This document shows, piece after piece, positions 27,138 through 37,372 of a stretch of 64,000 nt of DNA (within the stretch, counting starts at the first letter, position 1; every line of letters begins with the position of its first letter). Below the pieces are notes generated by a model, which saw only the letters and a program-made list of their open reading frames with translations, did no database searches and was not told the origin of the DNA. The position numbers were made by a program, and so were the translations under genes. The DNA is taken from positions 457,464 through 521,463 of the forward strand of contig NZ_QMHO01000003.1 in assembly GCF_003313505.1 (NCBI RefSeq), written 5' to 3'. The DNA comes from Pedobacter nanyangensis (GTDB lineage: Bacteria; Bacteroidota; Bacteroidia; Sphingobacteriales; Sphingobacteriaceae).

Positions 27138-29009
27138 TTAATTGATCGGAATCAACTGAACTTCTAAGAGCTTCATCAATTCGCTTTTTAAAATGGTATT
27201 GGGATTAATTTCTATGCGATGTAAACCTTTTGCCAATGGTATTTCGCCAATCACTTGTGTCACTACCTTCGTATCGCCAATCAGTACCTCTTTTTTAAAA
27301 TCCTGTTGGTCTATTTTAAAATTGTAGCTGCCGCCACTTTCTTTTCCCGCTAGGTATTTTATCTCTATTTTAAATTTTTGTGCTGCGCTTGTTCTGAAAA
27401 CCCAACTGACCGATTGCTCCTTTTTCTCCCATCCTTCTACATAAAAACGGTCGGTTTTCCCATCTCCAAACTTAAACCCTTTGCTTAGGTTGGCATCAAA
27501 AGCCAGCAAGCGAGTTAAAGGGATATTGGTAGCCACGTAAGGTACCTGATCCGTTTTAAGGGGTTCGTTTAAGCGCAAGGTAATGACCGTGTTGGCGGTG
27601 TCTGGAGCTTGCTTGGGTACATCAATATAAAAATCACCCTCCCCTAGGGTTTGAATGTGCAAGTTTGATTTTTTAGGGTCAGCCAGTAGATAAGCCTTAC
27701 TTATTTTCGATTTTATACCACCAACATATAATTTTCCATCCTTGGGCCAATTAAAAACATGCAGGTAGATTTTATTGGCATTTTGCGTAGTTACGCCCCA
27801 ATTTTGCAAGGGCAATGGTGTTTTATTTGTTTTGTAAATACTTTCTGCATTTTTACCTACCCATTTTTCTATACCCGCCAGTATTTGCAGATCCTTGGCA
27901 TCAAAAGTACCATCTCCTTTGGGCCCAATGTTCATCAACAGGTTTCCATTTCTGGAGGCTGCTTTAGCCAAAAGCTGAATCAAAAACCCTGGCGATTTAT
28001 GCGAATGATCGTATTTGCTATAACCATAGGATTCGTTAGTGGTTGGAATAGCTTCCCAATCGCCTTCCACGGGATAAAATTCAGCAGGTCTATCTGCGGT
28101 ATTTTTATAATCACCAAAATTGGCACTGGCACTTCTTACCAACCTTCCATTCACCACCACATTCGGGTCTGTTTCTCTGATGGCTTTTAAAATCCGAATG
28201 TTTTCAGAAAGTGGCAACTTCTGTGGCGTATCAAACCATAAGATATCTGGATGGTATTTTGTAAGCAACTCTTTAATTTGCGGAATAGCTTTTTCATCTA
28301 CATATTTAACTGCCTTGGGCAACAATTCCGGATGTTCTACATACCAATTTACACCGCCATACAATCCCAAATCGCCCCCCGGATTTTTATATTCCCAATC
28401 ATTCCCCGGCGCATTTGGATGTTCCCAATCAAAGGCATGGGAATAGTAAAAGCCAAACTTCATTCCGTGATTTTTAGCCGCGGCGGCCAACTCGGCTATG
28501 GGATCTCTTTTAAAAGGTGTTTGTTTAGCGATATCGAAATCACCCACGTTTGAGGGATACATCGCAAAACCATCGTGGTGCTTGGCGGTAATGATAAAAT
28601 AATTCATTCCCGCTTTTTGAGCATCCAGTATCCATTTATCGGCATTAAAAAGTATGGGATTAAACTGATGGGCGATATCCAAGTACTCTTTTCTGGTAAT
28701 TTTTTCCTTGCGCATTAAATGCTCTGCATAGCCACCTACTTTTTTGCCCTTCCACTCGCCGGCAGGTAAAGAATAAATCCCCCAATGGATAAACATCCCA
28801 AATTTGGCATCCCGCCACCATTGAATGCGCTGTTCATGTGTTTTCATGGAAGCGGTCCACCAAGTGTTAAGGGCTTGATCAATGGCTTTTTGATCGCGTT
28901 CCTTTGATTGGTTGAACATTTCCTTATCCTCATCGCCCGCTACCTGACCAAAAGCCAAGCTGTTAACCGACAAGCCTAATAAACAGATAAGTAGTTTTTT
29001 CAGTTTCAT
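27138..29009 (-). CDS. GH29 alpha-L-fucosidase with C-terminal beta-sandwich module
   Basis: This is a second retaining alpha-L-fucosidase of the locus. From the ATG at 29009 it has 623 residues: signal peptide, a 40-residue linker, then the GH29 barrel (KFGMFIHWGIYS, ITAKHHDGFAMY, FGFYYSHAFDW). The nucleophile lies in ILWFDTP, about residue 260. Residues after about 470 form an extra module (VSWVFRTSAAQKFKIEIKY, PLAKGLHRIEINP) resembling a carbohydrate-binding or malectin-like beta-sandwich absent from the other GH29. The frame extends to a TTG at 29036, which would overlap the preceding gene. Confidence 0.9.
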   Translation of the reverse strand: MKLKKLLICLLGLSVNSLAFGQVAGDEDKEMFNQSKERDQKAIDQALNTWWTASMKTHEQRIQWWRDAKFGMFIHWGIYSLPAGEWKGKKVGGYAEHLMRKEKITRKEYLDIAHQFNPILFNADKWILDAQKAGMNYFIITAKHHDGFAMYPSNVGDFDIAKQTPFKRDPIAELAAAAKNHGMKFGFYYSHAFDWEHPNAPGNDWEYKNPGGDLGLYGGVNWYVEHPELLPKAVKYVDEKAIPQIKELLTKYHPDILWFDTPQKLPLSENIRILKAIRETDPNVVVNGRLVRSASANFGDYKNTADRPAEFYPVEGDWEAIPTTNESYGYSKYDHSHKSPGFLIQLLAKAASRNGNLLMNIGPKGDGTFDAKDLQILAGIEKWVGKNAESIYKTNKTPLPLQNWGVTTQNANKIYLHVFNWPKDGKLYVGGIKSKISKAYLLADPKKSNLHIQTLGEGDFYIDVPKQAPDTANTVITLRLNEPLKTDQVPYVATNIPLTRLLAFDANLSKGFKFGDGKTDRFYVEGWEKKEQSVSWVFRTSAAQKFKIEIKYLAGKESGGSYNFKIDQQDFKKEVLIGDTKVVTQVIGEIPLAKGLHRIEINPNTILKSELMKLLEVQLIPIN

Positions 29010-29026
29010 TGTTGATGATGAATTAG

Positions 29027-30190
29027 CTATAGCCAAATTAACGGGTTACGAATGGGTAGGTTTCTAATCACTTCTTCCACCTTTGGCTCGTGTTCCAATG
29101 TTTTCCAAGTGTTTAACCAGTTGTTATTTTGATAAGCATTGGCACCCATTAGCAAAAAAGGTTGTGCTACTGGCCAATTTTCCCAATACATCACATCTTT
29201 TGGGTAAGGCCATTTGGTTTTATCGGCCACAAAGGGATAAAGAAATGCGATACCCTTCTTGATCGATTTTCCATCGGCGGTTTCGTAGTTCCATAAATTG
29301 TCATCCTTTACGGATAAAATTTGGCAGATCATACTCATGGCATCGAGGTTAAAGATGGAATAACCATAAGGCTTGGTACGGGCCAGTTCTAAAGGGAAGC
29401 TGCCATCAGCCGACATTTGATTGGGCAGCAATACATTTTTATAACGGTCACGACAAAAATCAAGTAGTTTTTTGTTTTCCGTTAATTTGGCAAATGAGGC
29501 CACCTGCATGACCCAACAAGTACCGTGGTTATTTTTTGCATTCAGTTCATCCTTACCGTATGGATGGGTAGTTAACCAGTGGAGATAATCGGCAAACCAT
29601 TGCTTTAAATCCTTAAGTGTAGAAGCTTGGATAGCTGATTGCATGACTAATATGCCCTGCGCTACTTCCATTAAATGGATGGTATCGATAATGCCAATGC
29701 CGCGTCCCGTAAACCTGCCCTGTATGGCTTGGGCATATAACAAATTGGGATTCATGAGGGTTGCGGCATCGCAAAACCAAGCTTTTAAGTGTACCAATGC
29801 ACCTTCTACATATTTTTTATCGCCAGTGAGTTTGTAGGCCGATGCCAATGCCCCCACAATACGGCTAAATCTGATCATGGCCAATCGATGGGCCACAAAA
29901 ATATCGGGATTGGTCATACCATCTTTTTGAACATAAGGTCCCGATGGATTTTGAGGATCTGGCCACCAATAATCGCCTTCGGAAAAGAAATCGTGCTTAC
30001 CTCCAGCACTTCTGGGCGAGCTTTGCGCCGTTACCGTGACGGGTTGTTGTTTCAATGCCCAAGCGGCTTCCTTTAGGATTTGTTTTCGTAATACCTTAGC
30101 AGCTTCGTCCCTATACGATTGAGCCAGAGCAGCGTTTGAAACAACCACAACAAAAAGGAGTAAACTATATTTAAGCAAAAGTCGCATCAT
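29027..30190 (-). CDS. Alginate-lyase-family protein (PF05426; PL5/PL38-like)
   Basis: It is a probable endo-lyase on a mannuronan or glucuronan backbone. The 387-residue product has a signal peptide (LAQ, 24) and an alpha/alpha-toroid with FFSEGDYWWPDP (68-79), GRFTGRGIGIIDTIHL (158-173), and Asn221-His222 in AKNNHGTCW plus a Tyr near 275-277 (KPYGYSIFNLDAM). These match the catalytic Asn, His and Tyr of alginate lyases. PL38 members of this group act on glucuronan, which would suit the neighbouring GH88. It overlaps the GH31 stop by 4 bases (ATGA type). Confidence 0.82.
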   Translation of the reverse strand: MMRLLLKYSLLLFVVVVSNAALAQSYRDEAAKVLRKQILKEAAWALKQQPVTVTAQSSPRSAGGKHDFFSEGDYWWPDPQNPSGPYVQKDGMTNPDIFVAHRLAMIRFSRIVGALASAYKLTGDKKYVEGALVHLKAWFCDAATLMNPNLLYAQAIQGRFTGRGIGIIDTIHLMEVAQGILVMQSAIQASTLKDLKQWFADYLHWLTTHPYGKDELNAKNNHGTCWVMQVASFAKLTENKKLLDFCRDRYKNVLLPNQMSADGSFPLELARTKPYGYSIFNLDAMSMICQILSVKDDNLWNYETADGKSIKKGIAFLYPFVADKTKWPYPKDVMYWENWPVAQPFLLMGANAYQNNNWLNTWKTLEHEPKVEEVIRNLPIRNPLIWL

Positions 30191-32334
30191 GATTTAGTCA
30201 TTAAGGTCCAAATAATTTTCCCTAAGGTATTAGGTTTATTTTTTTCGGGAGCCGAAATGTTTCCTTTTATTCCATTGGCGGTGCGCTGAATATTGATTTG
30301 TCGCCAGCTGTACTGGCCTTTTTCATAATTGAAAGTTTCGCCATCATCATCATACAAAAGATATTGACCAGGTTTTTCTCCATAGTAACGAATTTCAAGG
30401 TCAATTTTCTCACCCGATTTTGGCGCATGGAGCATGGCGGGCATCATCGGTATAATTCCGCCATCTTTTACATAAACAGGAATTTTATCCAAACCTGGTG
30501 TAACGGTAATTACGGTACCTTCTCCAGCAAATTCGCCGGTGTAAAAGTCGTACCATTTACCTTTTGGCAACACTACCTTTCGGGTAACTTGTCCGGTAAA
30601 CATTGGGGCCACCAAAAGATATTCACCTGCCATATATTGGTCTTTAATTTCCTTGGAAACGGCTTCGGCATAAGGATTTTCTTCGAGATTTAAATTGGCT
30701 TTTTCTGTGTTGAGTTGCTGATTAAAGCCATCTTCCAAATTCATTGCCCTAAAAGGCGGCGTACCTTCAAAATGGTATTTTGCAAACTCGGTATACCAGT
30801 AAGGCATCATTTGCATCCGCAACAGGGCGAATGATTTCACCTGCTTTTCTACTTCGGGATAACTCCATGGCTTGGTACCGCTAGACCAGGCATTGATCAT
30901 GGCCATGGGCGAAAATACATTGGATTGAAACCGCCGCAACCATTCCTCGCCAGTTTTGGAGGCACGCACTTCGGGGGTCCATAGCACGCCTGCAAAACCA
31001 CTGTTAATTAATGCGGTGATAAAATCTTCATGGTTGTAATAATCGTTATAAAGCACATAAGGAAATGAGGTTCCTCCTCCATTAGATGCTCTTACCAAAC
31101 CAAATGTGCGTTGGTTACGTTTTTTAAAAATCTCGGCAGTGTACCGCTGCATTAACAATCCATAGGTTTGTCGCATTTGCTCGGCGCTTAAACCCGATGG
31201 GAAAGTTGCCACATCTGGCCACAGGTAATGGTCGTAACCATCCACTTCATCTATTTTATAGCCACTTACGCCTATTTCTATTTGATTTTGCTGCAATTGC
31301 GAAAAAAACAGCGCTCTTGCCTTGGGCAGGGTTAAATCTGGAACCACACCCAGCCATACCGTGTGGGAACTTGTCAGTGGTAAAATTTCTTTGTAAAATG
31401 GTGCATCAGGAGAAACATAGGGATTGAGCCACAAATTAAGTCTGATACCTTTGTTCAACATATCTGCCACAAACTTTTGAGGGTTTGGAAAACGTCCCAT
31501 ATCCCAAGTAAATGTGCCAGGATAGGCTTTGCTTTGCCAACCAGGTTCTAAGCCCACAAAATCAAGCGGATAACCTTTTTCCTTAAAGGTATATATTTCT
31601 TTTTCTACTTCGGCAGCGGTAAACCTGGTCATTACTCTTTGGGTAAAACCTAAACCCCATTTTGGAGGCAGGTATCCCCCACCATTAAAAAGATTATACC
31701 TTTTAATGGCATCAAGCGGTTTTGGTCCAGCAAATACATAAATTTCTACGCCAGCAGCGGGTACCTGAAATTCTACAGCATCGGAATATGGCCTCGAAGC
31801 CCATGTTTTATCGGTGTTTCTATCTTTTGGCGTAGGAAAATTCTCACTGTCTTTTCTTACGCCCGTTCCGGCCCAAACTTTAAGGTATCTGGCCGTATTG
31901 ATAAAAACACCATAGCCATTGGAGGAGATATAAAAGGGTGTTGGCGCATGGGTACGCCCATTATCTTTACCGCCATAATGATCTACATGCAACTCAAGGA
32001 TTTTACCTCTTTGGTGTACGGTTTGAAAGTTAAGTCCAAAACCATAAAGCTGCTCATTTTTTTCGAGCGGGAAACGCAATTGGGTTTTCCCATCACGTAA
32101 TGAAGCCACAATATTTTGCTGAACAAAAGGAAAATCAGCCTTCCCCAACTTGGTTAAAGCTTCCATATTGGGTGAGGTTCCAGCTGCTTTTAAAAGATCG
32201 TAAGCCTCGGGGCTACCTACTACGCCTTTCCATACGCCGGGCATTACTTCAGACCAAGTGATACTTTGCGAATTGGCCTTAAAAAAATGCGACAACAATA
32301 GTGCAATACCTAATAGTATTCGAGCAGCTTTCAT
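30187..32334 (-). CDS. GH31-family glycoside hydrolase, divergent
   Basis: This is a retaining alpha-glycosidase or related enzyme. The 715-residue protein has a signal peptide (about 22), an N-terminal beta-sandwich with GFGLNFQTVHQRGK and PFYISSNGYGVFINT, then the GH31 barrel (YLPPKWGLGF; YPLDFVGLEPGWQ). The nucleophile strand reads GYKIDEVDG (Asp362), and a candidate acid/base Asp431 is in LYNDYYNHEDF rather than the usual WSGD. LYDDDGETFNYEKG is typical of the distal beta domain. GH31 covers glucosidases, xylosidases and galactosidases; the linkage here is unknown. Confidence 0.85.
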   Translation of the reverse strand: MKAARILLGIALLLSHFFKANSQSITWSEVMPGVWKGVVGSPEAYDLLKAAGTSPNMEALTKLGKADFPFVQQNIVASLRDGKTQLRFPLEKNEQLYGFGLNFQTVHQRGKILELHVDHYGGKDNGRTHAPTPFYISSNGYGVFINTARYLKVWAGTGVRKDSENFPTPKDRNTDKTWASRPYSDAVEFQVPAAGVEIYVFAGPKPLDAIKRYNLFNGGGYLPPKWGLGFTQRVMTRFTAAEVEKEIYTFKEKGYPLDFVGLEPGWQSKAYPGTFTWDMGRFPNPQKFVADMLNKGIRLNLWLNPYVSPDAPFYKEILPLTSSHTVWLGVVPDLTLPKARALFFSQLQQNQIEIGVSGYKIDEVDGYDHYLWPDVATFPSGLSAEQMRQTYGLLMQRYTAEIFKKRNQRTFGLVRASNGGGTSFPYVLYNDYYNHEDFITALINSGFAGVLWTPEVRASKTGEEWLRRFQSNVFSPMAMINAWSSGTKPWSYPEVEKQVKSFALLRMQMMPYWYTEFAKYHFEGTPPFRAMNLEDGFNQQLNTEKANLNLEENPYAEAVSKEIKDQYMAGEYLLVAPMFTGQVTRKVVLPKGKWYDFYTGEFAGEGTVITVTPGLDKIPVYVKDGGIIPMMPAMLHAPKSGEKIDLEIRYYGEKPGQYLLYDDDGETFNYEKGQYSWRQINIQRTANGIKGNISAPEKNKPNTLGKIIWTLMTKS

Positions 32335-32394
32335 GGTTTAAATATTCGGTTAAAATTTGAGATTTTGTTTCCCTCTTATTGCAAATAAGCAATA

Positions 32395-32432
32395 AATAAT
32401 GAGGTTTTATTCTGTCTATTTACCTCATTATT
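32395..32432. repeat. Intercistronic 11-bp inverted repeat between GH95 and GH31 genes
   Basis: AATAATGAGGT (32395-32405) and ACCTCATTATT (32422-32432) form a perfect 11-bp stem with a 16-base loop in the 170-base gap between the GH95 and GH31 genes. No T-run follows in the minus direction, so it looks like an mRNA-processing or stability hairpin rather than a terminator. Confidence 0.5.
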
Positions 32433-32504
32433 CAGCAATTTTACCATTGGATTGACCAGTTCAACCTCATGTTGGTTTATTCCATTGATTTTTAGTCCAG
32501 CGCT

Positions 32505-35060
32505 TTATTTTACAGGCACAATGGTATAACTTTTACCCTTCTCCGTTTTAAAACTAATGGTGTAGCCTTTATCAGTTTTAATAGGTTGAAGCTTTGCATT
32601 GGCATTTTTTTGATAAGATGGTTTTTCGAAATTCTGCATTAGGGCATTTACTGGAATAGCATTCGTTTGATTTCCTGTAACTTCTACCACCCGTACCTGG
32701 ATGGGTGTTCTTAAACGGCAATTACCTCCTATTATCGATTTGATCTTTGCTTGGGTAAGCTTTCCATTTTCCCAGGCGATTGCTACTTCGAAATTTCCCC
32801 TGGCCTTAATGCCTTTGATAGATCCAGCAGACCAGGCATCTGGTAAAGCTGGCAATAAACTGATTTCGCCCTCATGGCTTTGCAACAGCATTTCTGTCAT
32901 GCCCGCTGTACCTCCAAAATTACCATCGATCTGAAACGGTGGATGTGCATCAAAAAGGTTGGGATAAGTGCCACCGCCACTCATTTGTCCGCGGCTTTGC
33001 GTAGGATCGATATAATTAAAGGCAGTATTTAGGATATTATAGGCATGGTTTCCATCTTTCATCCTGGCCCACCAATTGATTTTCCAAGCCATAGACCAAC
33101 CTGTGCTAATATCTCCTCGATGAATAAGTGTTTGCTCAGCAGCAGCAGCCAGTTCAGGGGTTTGCCGTACGGAAATCTGGTTACCAGGAAATAGGCCAAA
33201 CAGATGCGAAATATGACGATGCGTATCTTTTGGATCATCCCAATCGCCATACCATTCCTGCAATTGTCCGTACTGGCCAATATGATAAGGGTATAACTTA
33301 TTTTTAGCGGCTTCGAGTTTAGCGCTAAAAGCAGCATCAATATTCAATATTTTGGAAGCTTTGATACAAGCGGTAAACAGTTCGCGGATAATGGCCATAT
33401 CCATGGTGCTTGCCAAGCTCAACTGATATTCCTTGCCCTTGATTTTTACGGTATTTTCTGGAGAAGTTGATGGGTTGGTGACCAAATAACCCGTTTTTGG
33501 ATCGGTAATGAGCCAGTTTAACAGAAACTGCGCTGCACCTTTCATGAGCGGATAAGCTTCTTTTGAAAGGAAATTTTTATCTCCCGTAAATTGATAATGC
33601 TCCCACAGATGGGTACTGAACCAACCGCCGGCCATGGGCCATGCCGACCATCGTGGTGCGCTTTTAGGGTCCCAATCGTATCCGCCTGGTGGCGATGTTT
33701 TGGCCCAAAGATCCGAATTGTGGTGAGCTGTCCATCCTTCCTTAATGTTGTAGTTTACCTTAGCTGTTTTTGCGCCGTTAATGGCCAGCTCTTTCATAAA
33801 ATCAAACAAGGGCTGGTGACATTCGGAAAGGTTCGTGTTTTCAGCCAACCAATAGTTCATTTCGGTATTGATATTGGTGGTATAATTGCTACCCCAAGGC
33901 GGGATCACCTTATCGTTCCAAATGCCCTGCAAATTGGTTGGCCTAGAGCCAGGACGAGAGCTGGCAATCATCAGGTAACGACCAAATTGATAATACAATA
34001 CCTGCAATTGATGGTCGCCGCCATTTTCCTTGAATTTTAAAAGGCGTTCGTTCGTTGGGCTTGCCGAAAAATCTTTTTGGGTTTCCAATTGAAAAGAAAC
34101 CCGGTTAAATAAACTTTGATAATCGCTGATATGGGTGTTTTTAATTTGTTCGAACGATTTTGCAAATGCCAACTGCATTTTGGCCTTGGCCTCAATCGCT
34201 GGATCTTTGCCTTCAAAACCTGGCGACTTGTCAAAACCATTGAAACTGGTGGCCTCTGATAAATAAAGCGTCACTGCATTGGCATCTTTAATGGTCAATT
34301 GTTCGCCATTTGCCTTCACACTACCACCATCAAGCTTCACTTTTACATGTATTTCAAAATTCATTCCCTCTCCTTTTTCGTTGTCATCATAGGCTACTTG
34401 AAAAGGTTCATAATCTCTATTTGCCACATGTTTAGGTGCTTTTCCCTTTAACAAAAGATAATCATTGGCTGCAGTTGTGGTTTTGTAACGCAATAAACTG
34501 GTTAGCCCCACCGAAAAATTGAGCGCTCCTTTTTGGTCGGCGGTTAAATGCACCACCATGATCTTATCGGGATAGCTTACCAAGGTTGTTCTGGTATAGG
34601 TCACATCCCCCACTTTATAACGTACCGAAGCTACACCATTGTTAAGGTTTAAATCGCGGTAGTAGGTACTTGCTATTGTATCTTTTAGGTGGTAGTTGAT
34701 GGCCAAATCGCCCAATGGCAAATACCTTGCTGAATAAGGCCCCTGCATTTTGCGCCAAAGCGTAGTAGCCTTGGTATAATCGCCTTCAAATATCGCTTTG
34801 CGCACCTTTGGAAGTATGCTTGGCCCATCGGGGTTATTCCCCGAAGTTGGGTAGCCCGACCATAAGGTATTATCATTAAGCTGATACCGCTCCTTTTTGA
34901 TCCCGCCAAATACCATAGCCCCTGTTTTGCCATTACCCAACGGCAGGGCTTCTTCCCAGGCTTTTGCTGGTTGGTTGTACCAGAGTTTTAAGTGTGGATT
35001 TTCTTGTGCATTGCTAGCAAAAAAGCAACAAATTAGCGTTAAAAGCAGTAGTCGTTCCAT
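32505..35060 (-). CDS. GH95 alpha-L-fucosidase / alpha-L-galactosidase
   Basis: This inverting enzyme removes alpha-1,2-linked L-fucose or L-galactose. From the ATG at 35060 there are 851 residues with signal peptide ([19 protein letters not shown]). Family landmarks follow: [62 protein letters not shown] (likely acid Glu) and [19 protein letters not shown]. The frame runs up to 35102, adding 14 residues without signal character. It is the first gene of the enzyme run and is divergent from the AraC gene, with a 232-base shared control region. Confidence 0.92.
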   Translation of the reverse strand: MERLLLLTLICCFFASNAQENPHLKLWYNQPAKAWEEALPLGNGKTGAMVFGGIKKERYQLNDNTLWSGYPTSGNNPDGPSILPKVRKAIFEGDYTKATTLWRKMQGPYSARYLPLGDLAINYHLKDTIASTYYRDLNLNNGVASVRYKVGDVTYTRTTLVSYPDKIMVVHLTADQKGALNFSVGLTSLLRYKTTTAANDYLLLKGKAPKHVANRDYEPFQVAYDDNEKGEGMNFEIHVKVKLDGGSVKANGEQLTIKDANAVTLYLSEATSFNGFDKSPGFEGKDPAIEAKAKMQLAFAKSFEQIKNTHISDYQSLFNRVSFQLETQKDFSASPTNERLLKFKENGGDHQLQVLYYQFGRYLMIASSRPGSRPTNLQGIWNDKVIPPWGSNYTTNINTEMNYWLAENTNLSECHQPLFDFMKELAINGAKTAKVNYNIKEGWTAHHNSDLWAKTSPPGGYDWDPKSAPRWSAWPMAGGWFSTHLWEHYQFTGDKNFLSKEAYPLMKGAAQFLLNWLITDPKTGYLVTNPSTSPENTVKIKGKEYQLSLASTMDMAIIRELFTACIKASKILNIDAAFSAKLEAAKNKLYPYHIGQYGQLQEWYGDWDDPKDTHRHISHLFGLFPGNQISVRQTPELAAAAEQTLIHRGDISTGWSMAWKINWWARMKDGNHAYNILNTAFNYIDPTQSRGQMSGGGTYPNLFDAHPPFQIDGNFGGTAGMTEMLLQSHEGEISLLPALPDAWSAGSIKGIKARGNFEVAIAWENGKLTQAKIKSIIGGNCRLRTPIQVRVVEVTGNQTNAIPVNALMQNFEKPSYQKNANAKLQPIKTDKGYTISFKTEKGKSYTIVPVK

Positions 35061-35292
35061 CAATAAAAGTTTAAAATTTACAGCCGTCAAGAAACTGTTC
35101 AATTTGGTTATCCATTGGAGAAATTTATTGGGCTACGGTTAATTTATATCCGTTTCCCCTCTTACAAAGAAAGGAATAATCTTTTCTGGATATTCTTTAA
35201 GATTACCCGAATATTCAACAAAATTGGCATTATAACCGAAGTATATATTATTTTACAGTATATTTATTTGACCAAATATAATTACTGACCAG

Positions 35293-36171
35293 ATGAAACC
35301 GCAACTATTAAAGGTCTCGACGGGACCTGCCCAATCCTTTAGTGTAAGGAGAGATGTTGTACCCTACATGAACAACAAATGGCATTATCATCCAGAAATA
35401 GAACTGATCCACCTGAAGAAGGGTGTGGGCACACAATTTATTGGCGATAGCATTAAAAGTTTTAAATCTGGCGACGTGATTTTAGTAGGGCCCCACTTGG
35501 CCCACTATTGGAGATTTGACGACATTTATTTTAGTGAGCAATCCAAAACTACTGCCGATGTGAGGGTAGCTCATTTTAGTGAGAATTTTTGGGGCGATCA
35601 ATTCCTGAACCTGCCAGAAAACAAGGCCATTAAAACCTTGCTCGAAAACAGCAAAAGGGGCTTGCAAATTAATGGAAAAGTTAAAACACAGGTTTCGGAA
35701 TTATTAGAACAGATGCTCGTTGCCGAAGGCACTCCTCGGATCCTATTATTGCTGGAAGCGCTTACACTCATTGCCAACTGCAACCAAACCGTAAAATTAT
35801 CGTCCATTGGATTTAAACAAGACTATGATGAGACTGAGAACAACAGGATAAATGCTATTTACGATTACACGCTTGAGAATTTTAGGAGAAAGATACATCT
35901 GGAAGAAATTTCCAATGTGGCGGTAATTAGCCCTAATTCTTTCTGTAGGTATTTTAAATCTAAAACGAAAAAAACCTATTCCCGATTTGTAACCGAAATT
36001 AGGGTTGGCCATGCCTGCAAACTGTTGATGGAAAACAAGCTTAACATGAAACAGTTGTGCTACGAAAGCGGTTTCAATAACCTGGCCAGTTTTCACAAAT
36101 ATTTTAAGGTAACTACTGGCAAAAGCCCCATGAATTATCAGAAAGAGTTTATGTCTGGCGCTAACCAATAA
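35293..36171 (+). CDS. AraC-family transcriptional regulator with cupin sensor domain
   Basis: This is a likely sugar-responsive activator of the locus. The 292-residue product has an N-terminal cupin-like region (about 20-120; MNNKWHYHPEIELIHLKKG, GDVILVGPHLAHYW). A double helix-turn-helix AraC domain spans about 190-285, with ISPNSFCRYFKSKTKKTY and LCYESGFNNLASFHKYFKV, then GKSPMNYQKEF. It reads divergently from the GH95 gene. The shared region holds the palindrome ATTTGACCAAAT (35266-35277) and GAATATTC (35209-35216), possible operator elements. PULs are more often controlled by hybrid two-component or ECF/anti-sigma systems, neither of which is present here. Confidence 0.92.
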   Translation: MKPQLLKVSTGPAQSFSVRRDVVPYMNNKWHYHPEIELIHLKKGVGTQFIGDSIKSFKSGDVILVGPHLAHYWRFDDIYFSEQSKTTADVRVAHFSENFWGDQFLNLPENKAIKTLLENSKRGLQINGKVKTQVSELLEQMLVAEGTPRILLLLEALTLIANCNQTVKLSSIGFKQDYDETENNRINAIYDYTLENFRRKIHLEEISNVAVISPNSFCRYFKSKTKKTYSRFVTEIRVGHACKLLMENKLNMKQLCYESGFNNLASFHKYFKVTTGKSPMNYQKEFMSGANQ

Positions 36172-36190
36172 ACCAAAAATGTAACTTCAT

Positions 36191-36230
36191 AAAAAAGCGG
36201 CGACCTTCATTTGAAAGTCGCCGCTTTTTT
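36191..36230. terminator. Bidirectional rho-independent terminator
   Basis: A perfect 14-bp arm pair (36191-36204 with 36217-36230) comprises a GCGGCGAC/GTCGCCGC stem flanked by A6 on the left and T6 on the right. It can terminate the AraC gene from the left and read-through from the convergent SusCD operon from the right. Confidence 0.9.
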
Positions 36231-36540
36231 TATATCCTCTGAGTTCGGCTCGAGAAACTACTTTAATTGGACTTTTATGCCAAAAACATCCATTTTCTGT
36301 TACTATTTTCAGTTCTGTCGCTTCGCGGACAAACTTTTTTCCTGTAGATGAAAAAAGTATGCAAAAAAATCCACGGCTGCGCCCTGTTCTGTTAAAGGAA
36401 CAAGCAAGGCTAATTTGTGCATCCCGAACAGGCCAAGGCCGATTTTAGTAGAACGGAGAGGGTTTGCTAAGGCTGGAGATCATGAAAAATAGCCAAACGC
36501 TTATCCCAATCCCAAACTCACGTTAATCTACTAGCAGGAA
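36231..36540. other. Intergenic region between AraC terminator and FAS1-like lipoprotein gene
   Basis: No gene was found in these 310 bases. There is a small inverted repeat TGTTC/GAACA around 36385-36402 and an A-rich stretch near 36350. Nothing else can be supported. Confidence 0.4.
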
Positions 36541-37326
36541 TTACAAAGAAGGCAGAGAAGGCGCTACAGATGCTCCAAAAACATGCACAATCCCATTTGT
36601 TGCAATGTATCCCGCACTCCTAGCATTGGTTCTGTTATTGTGTACAATAGGTGCCAAATCACTATTATTCAATATCCTTAAATAGAAATTACCATTCTCG
36701 TCAAAACCCTTACCGGCATTTGCATAACCTAACATGGTTGAAGTTGACAGGGTTGCCCCTGCAGGTAAAATTGACTTAATGGTTTTATTATTAGCGTTTA
36801 AGTTGTCGAAATTATGTCGCCCCTGCCCAATCAGGTATAAAAAATAGTTTTTTACATCTTGTTTAGGGTAGTCGCTCCATTTGGTGGCAGGCCTGGTGAT
36901 AGGCTGCCCAGTTGTAGGATTAATTCCCGTAACAATTGGAAAATCGAACCATAATCCGGCAGTTGGAATATTACTGGTGGTAGTGGTCACACCTGCTGTG
37001 GTTTTGGTTGGCAGCACCCTAACGCCATCATTATGGAGGAAAAGAAATGTACGGTCTGCTTTTTCATATTCGGCCAAATCAATTTCTGCATACTCGAGCC
37101 CCTGTTTCATATACTTAAACACCGTATCATCTGGCAAGCCTGTTGGTTGGCTCCTATTTTCGAGGAACTGCCGTGCCGAAATGCCAATATGCGGATCAAG
37201 CGTTTTCTTTATATATTCATAATCTTTTTGGCGTTCCAACCCAAATAACTTTTTACAGCCACTTTGAGTAAAGGCCACAAGCAACAGTGCTATTGCTGGC
37301 AACAGGCTATTTTTTAAGGTTTTCAT
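36541..37326 (-). CDS. FAS1 (fasciclin)-like surface lipoprotein
   Basis: This is the third gene of the SusCD operon and probably an accessory surface glycan-binding or adhesion lipoprotein. From the ATG at 37326 it has 261 residues with a lipoprotein signal (Cys24, TQSGCKKLFG). The body resembles a single divergent FAS1 domain: TVFKYMKQGLEYAEI, FLFLHNDGVRVLP, VKNYFLYLIGQG, and the closing ATNGIVHVFGA typical of fasciclin repeats. FAS1 proteins are recurrent third partners of SusC/SusD pairs in Bacteroidota. The ligand is unknown. The frame extends 10 codons upstream of the chosen start. Confidence 0.7.
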   Translation of the reverse strand: MKTLKNSLLPAIALLLVAFTQSGCKKLFGLERQKDYEYIKKTLDPHIGISARQFLENRSQPTGLPDDTVFKYMKQGLEYAEIDLAEYEKADRTFLFLHNDGVRVLPTKTTAGVTTTTSNIPTAGLWFDFPIVTGINPTTGQPITRPATKWSDYPKQDVKNYFLYLIGQGRHNFDNLNANNKTIKSILPAGATLSTSTMLGYANAGKGFDENGNFYLRILNNSDLAPIVHNNRTNARSAGYIATNGIVHVFGASVAPSLPSL

Positions 37327-37372
37327 ATCAATTTTATTTATATCAAATTTGATCATTAAAAATTATATCGAT

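Noticed and set aside
32340..32350. TAACCGAATAT-like word just before several PUL start codons (also near 25909 and, as TAACCAAATATT, near 18855)
   Set aside because: Position varies relative to the start codon and the word is AT-rich; it resembles general Sphingobacteriaceae leader sequence more than an operator.
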